Part shown: piece by piece, positions 27,219 through 35,300 of the stretch
Position numbering within the stretch: position 1 is the first letter of the stretch
Layout of the letters: each line of letters opens with the position of its first letter
DNA from: Bacteroidales bacterium
GTDB lineage: Bacteria; Bacteroidota; Bacteroidia; Bacteroidales; VadinHA17
Assembly: GCA_009881065.1 (NCBI GenBank)
Contig: WXFE01000130.1
Span: 1 to 36,416 of the forward strand
Length of the DNA stretch: 36,416 nt
Reading direction: 5' to 3'
Position numbers and translations under genes: made by a program
The notes under the pieces: generated by a model
What the model saw: the letters and a program-made list of their open reading frames with translations, nothing else
Databases searched by the model: none
What the model was told of the DNA's origin: nothing

Positions 27219-27290
27219 CCGGGAAAGCTTGTGCTGATGGTGCATCCCTGCATGCTTTAAGGTTGCAACAATTGCTATATTAGCCGGAAA
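27196..27290 (+). repeat. Direct repeat of about 30 bp, spaced 65 bp, upstream of the flavin reductase
   Basis: Two nearly identical blocks (27196-27226 and 27261-27290) share AACAATTGCTATATTAGCCG and a preceding GGTTG; they differ by one substitution and one indel. Each contains the inverted repeat GCTA-TAT-TAGC. The second copy ends 11 bases before the ATG at 27302, so it could act as an operator or mark a duplicated promoter. Confidence 0.75.
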
Positions 27291-27301
27291 ACTATCGCTT
27301 T

Positions 27302-27817
27302 ATGACAGAGAGAATGAAGGAAGTGAAAGCGTCAGATTTGACTGACAACCTGATCAGGCTTATTGCATCTGACTGGATGCTGGTTACCGCCGGGACCAGG
27401 GAGAAATTCAACACCATGACCGCCAGCTGGGGAGGGATGGGCCATCTGTGGAACAGGAACGTGGCATTTGTTTTTGTACGCCCTGAACGCTATACCTATG
27501 ATTTCATAGAGAGCGCGGAAGGTTTTACACTGACCTTTTTCGATGAAAATTACCGTGATGCTCTCAACCTGTGCGGAACGAAGAGCGGCAGGGATTGTGA
27601 CAAGGTGGCAGAAGCTGGATTGACGCCCTTTTTTACCGGTTCAGGTCTGCCGGCATTTACTGAAGCAAGGATTATCATTGAGTGCCGTAAGCTCTACTCC
27701 GCCCAGCTCACCAGGGAGGCATTCATTGATAGTGAGCCCCTGAACAAACATTACAGTGCTGAAGACAAACTGCACAAGATGTATATAGCAGAGATTGTAA
27801 GGGTTTGGAAAAAATAA
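27302..27817 (+). CDS. Flavin reductase-like FMN-binding split-barrel protein
   Basis: A 171-residue cytoplasmic protein of the flavin reductase-like family (FMN-binding split barrel). The segment FNTMTASWGGMGHLWNRNVAFVFVRPERYTYDFI, in family order (strand, flavin loop, then VRP-R-T), and the later SGRDCDKVAEAGL and EARIIIECRKLY are characteristic. Such proteins bind FMN and use NAD(P)H or act as small oxidoreductases; the partner is unknown. The annotated ATG could be replaced by Met5 at 27314. It may share an oxidative-stress theme with the OsmC-family protein upstream, but 237 bp and its own candidate promoter separate them. Confidence 0.85.
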   Translation: MTERMKEVKASDLTDNLIRLIASDWMLVTAGTREKFNTMTASWGGMGHLWNRNVAFVFVRPERYTYDFIESAEGFTLTFFDENYRDALNLCGTKSGRDCDKVAEAGLTPFFTGSGLPAFTEARIIIECRKLYSAQLTREAFIDSEPLNKHYSAEDKLHKMYIAEIVRVWKK

Positions 27818-28126
27818 CCCGGAACCTGGTCTCTTCTTAGCGTTACATTACTCTCAGGTAAAACTGGCTTTAAGTAGTTGACCCTTAACAAGTCTTGTTT
27901 TTCAATTATTCTGTACAGTGGCATATCTTACTGACGAACTGCCGGTCAGTAAATCCAGGACAAAATAAGGTGAGATACTTTGACAGTAACATAAGAATGA
28001 AAACCGTTCTGGTTTGTTTCTTCTGCAACTGACGGATATTGGCACGCCCTGCAGCACGGTAAGGAAAAGCAACCGGGAGCCAAAGCATTGTCGCAGAACC
28101 CGCTGCCATGCACACCCGACCGAACT
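27818..28126. other. Convergent intergenic region, no gene recognised
   Basis: A 309-base gap between the flavin-reductase-like gene and the stop of the M28 peptidase gene. I see no convincing gene or T-tailed terminator. A 6-bp inverted repeat, ACTGAC with GTCAGT (27930-27950), stands out. A minus-strand open frame of 69 codons spans 27906-28115 but shows no family resemblance. Confidence 0.5.
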
Positions 28127-29608
28127 CTATCTCAGCGGATCAGGGCTGTTTGCCATGTTCACAACGGTCACAAGGAGAAGTTGCGCCAAATCTTCCATAA
28201 TCTCCGGCTTGATGATATCAATGTTATCAAGAGGAATATGATAGTAATTTGTTGAGCCGTAGGTTGAAAAACTGAGAGAAGGCACTCCGGCGCCAATAAA
28301 CCTGGCAGCATCAAGGCGTGGCCTCCCGAGATTGGAGAAATAGCTGGTTGAAAGCGGTCTGTGAATGTATTTATTGTTTGCTTCTTCAACGAATGACCAC
28401 AGTTTCGGGTAATTGGTGCCCGCAGCAGCCCTTATTGAATGGCCTACACCCACACCGTCCATATTGAGCAGGACACTCTTTTCAAGCGGCATAACCGGCT
28501 GTTTGATATACTCATAGGCGCCCATAATTGCCTGCTCTTCAGCGCCAAAAGAGAGAAACATAACTGACCTCTTGAGAGGTATCTTGTTTGTGGCCAATGC
28601 TTTGGCAACACCCATCATCACGGCTACGGCAGAAGCATTATCATTGGCGCCTGGTATCATCTCATAACACAGCCCGAGGTGATCAAGGTGAGCACCTATT
28701 ATTATGGTTTCATCCTTCAGCACAGGGTCGGTACCTTTCAGTATCCCTATGACATTGCTTCCTTTGCCATCAGGAAAATGTCTGGTACTCATTTTAACTG
28801 TTACAACCTTTTTTGTGTTGAATGAATTGGGTTTGAGTGTTGAATTGATCTGCCTGACCACATCCCTGTGATTGTATCCGGTGCCGGCAAAGATGTCCCT
28901 TACAACCGTGTCACCTATGTGGACGTAGACAAAATCTTCATAATAATCATTGTTCGGATTGGCTATCGGGCCATAATTATATATCATCCCTGCAGCGCCA
29001 TGCTTAACCGCGTTTGCAAGCTTATGCTGGTGAAACGAATACTCATACCAGGGCATGAATTTTTCCTCCCCGGCTGAAGGACCCACAGGTGATTCACGTT
29101 CTACAAGCACAATTTTGCCTTTCACATCAATATTACGGTAGTCGTCATAGTTGAGTTCAGGCGCGGTGATTCCATATCCGGCATAAACCACCTCAGCTGT
29201 CACCTCGCCGTTCCCGGAGGTGGAACCCGGCATATATTCAGTCACGTAATTATAGTGCTTCAGAAGAACCTCATCCTTTTTGAGCGGTACATGAAGGGTC
29301 AATCCGCAATCGGGATAAACCATTGTATAAGGGATATCAAACCATTGAAACCATCCTCCCTCATCGCCTGCCGGCGAAATGCCCCAGCTCTCAAACTCAC
29401 CCGCGAGCCATTCTGCACACGCCTGGTACTCGGCTGTGCCCGTCAGTCTGCCCTGGTACTTTTCATCACACTGTATCATGACATATTCAAGCAGGTCATG
29501 GCTTGAGATAGTGTGCATAGCCTTCAGGAGCGTCTCCTCGCTGATTTCCTGCGCCCGCGAAGGAAAAACCAACAGTGACAATGCCAGTAAAACAAGTAGT
29601 TTTCTCAT
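28127..29608 (-). CDS. Secreted M28-family metallopeptidase with PA domain
   Basis: A 493-residue aminopeptidase-like protein with a signal peptide (residues 1-19, ending PSRA before QEIS). A protease-associated domain (about 135-265, with YAGYGI and KGKIVLVERE) is inserted before the catalytic half, as in many family members. The two-zinc site is complete: His307 (GAHLDHLG), Asp323 (GANDNASA), Glu357-Glu358 (FGAEEQAIMG), Asp384 (LNMDGVG) and His457 (YYHIPLDN). It should remove N-terminal residues from peptides in the periplasm or outside. No T9SS C-terminal sorting domain is visible. It follows the ATP-grasp gene by 159 bp; a near-match -7 element (TAAACTTG on the minus strand, 29614-29621) lies just upstream of the start. 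Confidence 0.92.
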   Translation of the reverse strand: MRKLLVLLALSLLVFPSRAQEISEETLLKAMHTISSHDLLEYVMIQCDEKYQGRLTGTAEYQACAEWLAGEFESWGISPAGDEGGWFQWFDIPYTMVYPDCGLTLHVPLKKDEVLLKHYNYVTEYMPGSTSGNGEVTAEVVYAGYGITAPELNYDDYRNIDVKGKIVLVERESPVGPSAGEEKFMPWYEYSFHQHKLANAVKHGAAGMIYNYGPIANPNNDYYEDFVYVHIGDTVVRDIFAGTGYNHRDVVRQINSTLKPNSFNTKKVVTVKMSTRHFPDGKGSNVIGILKGTDPVLKDETIIIGAHLDHLGLCYEMIPGANDNASAVAVMMGVAKALATNKIPLKRSVMFLSFGAEEQAIMGAYEYIKQPVMPLEKSVLLNMDGVGVGHSIRAAAGTNYPKLWSFVEEANNKYIHRPLSTSYFSNLGRPRLDAARFIGAGVPSLSFSTYGSTNYYHIPLDNIDIIKPEIMEDLAQLLLVTVVNMANSPDPLR

Positions 29609-29681
29609 ATTATCAAGTTTATAAGGTTATATCATATTAATCTGGTGCCATTAATTCCCGGTGCCTGATTGTGACTTTTCT

Positions 29682-29763
29682 CCTGAAGCAACAATGGGGT
29701 GGCTGCCGGTGTCTTGAGATCGGGGGCTTTCCACTGAGGCAATAATAGGGGGGCTGGCAGTGG
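29682..29763 (+). repeat. Degenerate tandem duplication in the M28 to ATP-grasp gap
   Basis: CCTGAAGCAACAATGGGGTGGCTG (given here in two parts: CCTGAAGCAACAATGG, GGTGGCTG; 29682-29705) recurs about 50 bases later as ACTGAGGCAATAATAGG, GGGGCTGGC (29733-29757). The pattern CTGA-N-GGGG also resembles the 35-bp units at 25793-25900, so the two gaps may carry members of one decayed dispersed family. Similarity is modest. Confidence 0.4.
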
Positions 29764-29767
29764 CTGA

Positions 29768-30790
29768 TCAGAGCTTCTTTTCATCTGTGACAATGGGATA
29801 TTCAACTGCGCCGAACAGAGGGTGCCTCATGGCTGACATCATTACTATTCTCTTTACCATCCGGCTGTAGGAATAATTGTTCTTCTCCGCTGCCAGGGCG
29901 AAGCTTGTATCAAAGCTGATGTCATTGTTTGGATTAACATCAAGCAGATAGAAAACACCATCACGCAGTCTGAGATCGAACCTGGCGTAATCATTGCAGC
30001 CAAAACCCTTCCATGCAGCCAGTACCTTCTCCCCGAGACGTCTTGACAGATGCCCGTCCAGGGGAGCGGGGATAAGCGTTTCAATCTTCTCATAATGCTC
30101 TGAGCCGGGAATGAACTTGGAATCATAAGTGCAGAGCCTCTCCCCCGGTTCAGTGAATGCTGAGAAGTCCATCTCAGCCACCGGCAAAATCTCGGGCGGA
30201 TTGTTGTTCCAGACAGAGACATGAAACTCACGGCCATCAATAAAATCTTCAACCATGGCCGGTTGATTAAGCTCTTTGTTCACCAGCAATATCTGTTCCC
30301 TGAGCGAATTGGTATCAAACACAACTGACTTTTCAGTAATTGTCAGGCTGCAGTGCTCCCTGGAGGGTTTAACTATGGAGGGAAAGAGAGTCCAGCTGCC
30401 AGCCTCCTCCGGTGTGAGCACTGCTCCTTCAGGCACTGGTATGCCAAGGCTGATTATCCGTTCCTTGGTCTTCTGCTTATCATAACTCAGGTCTATCACC
30501 TCAGGTCCGTTCCCGGTATAGGTAAAGCCCCTGTCTGAAAGAATCTCGGTCACTGTTTTTTCGCTAAACGGGATGCCCGGGAGGGCTTCACAAAGATTGA
30601 AGACAATGGTATCTTCAGGTGAATGTTTCTCAAGTATGCATTCAAGATGAGGATTACTTAACTCCTCAAGGTATGTCTCAAATCCCTCTTTTGCCAGCGC
30701 CTCAGCCAAAACAGTGTTGGAGTTCCGGGTATCATTTATCTCAGTTGCATCCCAGTTGTGATCAATGTTATATATGACAAGAACCTTCAA
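29768..30790 (-). CDS. ATP-grasp ligase related to D-alanine-D-alanine ligase
   Basis: A 340-residue cytoplasmic protein with the D-Ala-D-Ala ligase type ATP-grasp layout: N-terminal domain (FNLCEALPGIPFSEKTVTEIL, FTYTGNGPEVIDLSYDKQKTK), ATP-binding lysine in IVKPS (Lys141), the adenine-contact VEDFIDGREFHVSVW (Glu181 region) and the metal-binding end YLLDVNPNND (Asp284, Asn286). The loop that in Ddl reads EGSSVG is here SREHCSLTI, and the terminal ENP/EVN motif uses Asp. These differences suggest an amino acid or peptide ligase with a substrate other than D-alanine. No peptidoglycan genes surround it. It is 100 bp downstream of the esterase gene on the same strand. The C-terminal 20 residues match nothing I know. 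Confidence 0.8.
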   Translation of the reverse strand: MKVLVIYNIDHNWDATEINDTRNSNTVLAEALAKEGFETYLEELSNPHLECILEKHSPEDTIVFNLCEALPGIPFSEKTVTEILSDRGFTYTGNGPEVIDLSYDKQKTKERIISLGIPVPEGAVLTPEEAGSWTLFPSIVKPSREHCSLTITEKSVVFDTNSLREQILLVNKELNQPAMVEDFIDGREFHVSVWNNNPPEILPVAEMDFSAFTEPGERLCTYDSKFIPGSEHYEKIETLIPAPLDGHLSRRLGEKVLAAWKGFGCNDYARFDLRLRDGVFYLLDVNPNNDISFDTSFALAAEKNNYSYSRMVKRIVMMSAMRHPLFGAVEYPIVTDEKKL

Positions 30791-30890
30791 AAAAATGAGT
30801 TTGCCACGAAACTAAAAGAATTTTTGAAGAATGTCTGACATACGGGCTGATTTGTTCTGAAAAAAACGTTGTTTTTCCCGGCTGTTTGAG

Positions 30891-32078
30891 CTATTTGCCC
30901 CTCCAGAGGTTGGGCAGAAACTGATAATAGAGCAGGTGCCGCCAGGTAGACCAGTCGTGCCCGCCATGACCACCCGTATAATAGTGGTGTTTGATGTTAT
31001 GTTTTACAAGGGCTTCATGCAGAGCCAGGCATCTTTGCCCCATAAAACCATTTGCCTCCTCAGTGCCCTGGCCAACAAAAAGGTAATCAACCTTCTCGTT
31101 TACTTTCGGATCATTCAGGAAGTGTGCGAGCGACGTTTCCGCATTTATATCCCCTGCACTCAGGATGCCGAAACTGGCAAACAGGTCAAGCGAACGAAAA
31201 CCGATAAACATACTGTGCCGGCCTCCCATTGACAAACCCGATATGGCCCGGCCTTTTGGTGACCGGATCGTGCTGTATGCTTTATCAACCAGCGGGATTA
31301 CATGGTTCCGGAGTTCCTTTTCAAAAATATCAAAGGTGAGTTCGGTATGCCTGGGATGATTCCGGTGAATTATCTGATTGTTGGGAATGGCAATAATCAT
31401 CGGCACAGCTTTCCCTTCGGCCAGCAGGTTATCAAGAATAAAATTCGCCCGTCCGTCATAAATCCAGTTCGACGGGAGTTCACCGCTTCCGCCCAGCAGA
31501 TAAAGAACCGGATATTTTTTCTTCGGATTATAAGCGGGAGGAGTGTAAACATAGAGTTCGCGTTCACCGCCAGTTACTTCCGAATAATATACATGGCGTG
31601 TCACTGTTCCGTGAGGAACATTCCGGGCATCATAATATGCCGGCCCGTCGCCATGCACAATCAGCTCACTGTAAGGCGGCATGGCTGTAAAGGCAGCATA
31701 AGTATTATTCGGGTCAGCAATCTGAATGCCATCTACATTGAAATGGTAGGCATACATATCCGGTTTGAGCGGCCCTATCGTGAGCGTCCAGACACCATCG
31801 TCACCCTTTGTAAAAGGAATAGGTTCCCTGCCAAGGTTATTGGCTGTGTGGATTGCCTCGACCGGCAGAACAACCTTCTGCGCATTGGGCGCTTTCAACC
31901 GGAAAGTAACCGTATTGTCGTCGCGCACCTCGGGCGAGTTTACAGAGGCGCTGAACGGCACAAGGTTCTCTGTATTCTTCTGCGGATTGTAATCGAGATT
32001 CACGTTAGCCTGCTGCGCCCATGATCCGGGCGGTATTAACAAAGCTAACCCGGTGATCAAAATCAAATGTTTCATCAT
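30891..32078 (-). CDS. Secreted CE1-like esterase with N-terminal CBM48/E-set domain
   Basis: A 395-residue protein with a signal peptide (about residues 1-21, ending GSWA before QQAN). Residues about 45-145 form an early-set domain like CBM48 (NTVTFRLKAPNAQKVVL, GVWTLTIGPLKPDMYAYHF). The catalytic half is an esterase-D/feruloyl esterase alpha/beta hydrolase: YPVLYLLGGSGE, nucleophile Ser283 in ISGLSMGGRHS, and the histidine at 374 in GGHGGHDWSTWRH. Family members remove feruloyl or acetyl groups from xylan side chains outside the cytoplasm. The gene lies 254 bp after a GH3 glycosidase with xylosidase motifs on the same strand, which supports a hemicellulose role. A 13-base palindrome and a promoter-like element lie upstream. 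No T9SS sorting domain. Confidence 0.88.
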   Translation of the reverse strand: MMKHLILITGLALLIPPGSWAQQANVNLDYNPQKNTENLVPFSASVNSPEVRDDNTVTFRLKAPNAQKVVLPVEAIHTANNLGREPIPFTKGDDGVWTLTIGPLKPDMYAYHFNVDGIQIADPNNTYAAFTAMPPYSELIVHGDGPAYYDARNVPHGTVTRHVYYSEVTGGERELYVYTPPAYNPKKKYPVLYLLGGSGELPSNWIYDGRANFILDNLLAEGKAVPMIIAIPNNQIIHRNHPRHTELTFDIFEKELRNHVIPLVDKAYSTIRSPKGRAISGLSMGGRHSMFIGFRSLDLFASFGILSAGDINAETSLAHFLNDPKVNEKVDYLFVGQGTEEANGFMGQRCLALHEALVKHNIKHHYYTGGHGGHDWSTWRHLLYYQFLPNLWRGK

Positions 32079-32097
32079 AAGACAATAATTTTGAATT

Positions 32098-32130
32098 TAA
32101 AGGTATGATGTAACCCACATGACTGACAAT
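32098..32130 (-). promoter_or_regulatory. Candidate promoter of the CE1-like esterase gene
   Basis: On the minus strand, ATTG (32127-32130), a 21-base spacer and TACCTTTA (32098-32105), one mismatch from TAnnTTTG; this is the same pairing as upstream of mqnC. The leader would be about 13 bases. Confidence 0.4.
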
Positions 32131-32227
32131 TACATAAATATGTACTTGTGTATCTGATAGATGCAGGTTTCATATCTGTTTTTTAATCAATAGATCGGTA
32201 TATTTTAAAAATGATTATTAACAACTA

Positions 32228-32240
32228 CCTGATTATCAGG
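32228..32240. other. 13-base palindrome CCTGATTATCAGG
   Basis: A perfect 6+1+6 inverted repeat about 100 bases upstream of the candidate esterase promoter, in the AT-rich GH3-esterase gap. The size fits an operator for a dimeric regulator, for example a carbohydrate-responsive one. No binding protein can be named. Confidence 0.4.
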
Positions 32241-32332
32241 ATTGATCATTCTTTAAAGTGAGCACTCGAATTAATTGGTTTTATATCTGTCAGCAAGAAT
32301 TTACAAATCTGTTATTTAATATTATCCGGTTA

Positions 32333-35300
32333 TTATTTCAGCCCGCTGTTCTTTATGCGGAAATAGTCGAAAGAGACATCAAAGGGCGTGTCTGGTTTTG
32401 TTGTATCAGAATCAAACCAGAAGGTACTTTTCATATATTGAGCTACTGTGCCATCGCATACGATCAGGCCTGCCCTGATGTCCTTCAGCAACAAACTGGC
32501 CGTTCCGAGCAACTCCCAATTTGTGCCGTCAAGTGAATAATAAGCCGTATAGATACTTCCTCTTTTCTCCAGCTTAAGACTTAATGCATTGTCACCTGTG
32601 ACTTCATTTCTGAGGTTGAAGGTTGCCAGTGATTTTGCGATGCCGTTTTCTTCCATAACCAGGTCGATTGTGCCGGGTTGCACACCCCTGACCCTGGTAG
32701 TTTTGACCACAGCCCTGAACATCAGCTTCACAAAATTATCATCGTCCTGGTAAGCCAGGATTCCTGCATTTTCCGGCTGTGACGGTGATCTGGAACATAC
32801 CAGACGGGTTTCGATTGTCCAGTCGTTGTTGGCGCTCTGCAGCAATAAATTTCTCGCATTATTGGTAGCCTCCAGGACACCTCCCGGTTCACCTGTAATT
32901 GTCAGCGAACCTGGTTTTACGGACAGACTCCGGGTTGATTTGTTTTCGCGAACCCATTTCCACCGGGGGTCAACCGTACCGCCATTGAATTCATCGCTTA
33001 CTGATTCCGTATCAAAATTCAGGTAGTAGACATTCTTTTCAAGGGTGACATTATCAATCAATTGCACTGTGGCAGTTCCCGGTATTGCCCTGGCCTGTTC
33101 AATCTCAACCGAAACTCCGCTGCCCGGAGCTTCAGCTTTCACTACGGGAATTTTCGAATTGCTTTTCAGGAGGTAACTGTACGCCTTTACCTCTTTATCG
33201 AATCCCGGAATTCTTTTCCCGTTAACTGTAACCGATCCGGGATTCAGGTCCGGCATAACCTTAACCGGGTAGCTGTTTGAAACGGTTGTCCCGTCAATTG
33301 TCACATAAGCGAAAATGGATGCCACACCCACGCCTGTAGCTGTTACCCTGCCCTTTTCATCGACAGCAGCTACACCAGGATTGTTGCTTTTGAAGGTAAT
33401 CCCTGCTTTTGTGATATCATAGAAACTGTCGTCAGACATGCTGGCAGTAACACTTGTCTGCACAACATCTCCCGGCCTTAGCACCACCCTGTCACACCCG
33501 GCCACAACAGTTGTCAATACCGGTTTGTAGGTACCGCTCATCCGCGCCTCCACCTCTCCTTTTATGTCGCGTGATGATGCTCCAATTTCAAAAATATACC
33601 TGCCCGGATCGAAAGTAATCTTCCCCTTTTCCGAATCCCAGAACCAAAGGTCTTCACAGTTGATATCTATTGTTACTGTTTTTACCTGTCCGCGGGGGAT
33701 CATCACCCTTTTGAATCCCTTCAGCCGCTTTATCGGACGTTCAAGGGATGCGTGACTGTCCGGGGTTTTCACATAAACCTGCACCACCTCTTCTCCGTCA
33801 ACAGTTCCGGTATTCTGAACATCAACACTTAAAGTGATCTTATCATTCGGTGTGATGCTGGTTTTGCTGATTGCAAAATTGCTGTATGCGAATGTGGTGT
33901 ATGACAGACCGTATCCGAACTCGTAAGAAACATCTTTATTGAAATACATGTAAGTGCGCCCGTTGGTGCCATCGCCGCGCAGGCTGTAATCATTAAAATC
34001 AGGCAGGTCATTCAGTGATTTATGCCATGTCACATTGAGCTTTCCGCCCGGGTTCACATCACCGAACAGTATTTTCGCCATTGCCGTGCCCTGTGCCTGA
34101 CCGTTGTAACCTGTCCAGATGATCCCTGTAACATCAGCGAGATTCTTGAACTGTTCCACTTCAACCATTCCCATTGTTTGCATCACTACAATTGTGTTGG
34201 GATTTATTGCAGCCACCGCCTTTATCAGCTCATTCTGATTGCCCGGAAGGGTTAACGCGAAACGGTCTGATTCCTCTCTGCCGGTGGACTGGTCGGTGCC
34301 TACGAAAACCAGGGCGACATCGCAGCCTGCTGCCAGGTCAAGTGCTGCTGCATCGATCTCCTTCTCTGCTTCGCGATAGACAAGTACAAGTGTTTGCGGG
34401 CCGGTGATACCCAGGGTGTTGATTTTCACCGATACCACCCTGGGGCGTGCCCAACCGGGGAATCCTCCCCTGTCCGGAGGGCTGCTGATTCTTTCCGAGG
34501 CCAGTACATTGCCGGCGGCAGAACCAACCCTGACCTCCAGTATGCCACCATCAGCCGATGAACTCAGGTTGAACCTTATTGAATCAATATTTGTGATATC
34601 TATATTATCATAGGCAGTCCAGTCGCCGTCCTTTATTCCGCTTATAACAGTCCATCCATATCTTGACGCTACAATCAGGCCGGGAGCTGAAGAGCTGAAT
34701 TGTGTTGCATCGTATTCCTCCAACACCTCTCCATTCCGGACTGTCGAAAAACGGTTCACGGTTAAAAAGTCGGTCTTTCTGTCGGTGTTTCCGCTAATCA
34801 CGGATACTATTTCGGTATTCAGGTTATGCTCCTTTATGTAGTTCTGGATCCCTTCCAGCGGTGAAATACTCAGATGAGGTTCAACCTCTCCTGAATAATC
34901 GCCCAGCTCAACTTTATCGGCCTGTGGGCCCAATACAGCAATCTTCCTGACACGCTTCAGGTCAATGGGTAAAGCTTTGCCCCCTGCTTCTGTGATTGTG
35001 CTGTTTTTCAGAAGAACGGGTGTTTTGGTTGCAACTTCAAGCGCAAGGTCATTATGAGAAGGGTCGTTGATTATTCCTGGTTTAATCCCGGCATAGGGAA
35101 CAATTTCACGGGGGTCAAATTCTCCCATCCTCATTCTGATGGTGAAGAAATTCACCAGCGCCCTGTCAATCTCTGCTTCGGTAAGTATTCCCAGTCGAAC
35201 AGCTTCCAGGGCATTGGCCTGGTAAACGCTGCCGCAATCGGTGTCAACACCTGCCTTTATTCCCAGCGCTGCCGCCACTACATGGTTTTCAGCATAATTA

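Noticed and set aside
27906..28115. Minus-strand 69-codon frame after the M28 gene
   Set aside because: There is no family match, promoter or start signal; the Cys-rich end looks like chance translation of intergenic DNA.
31302..32024. Plus-strand open frame of 240 codons opposite the esterase gene
   Set aside because: It is antisense to the catalytic and CBM48 domains of a clear esterase and has no family features.
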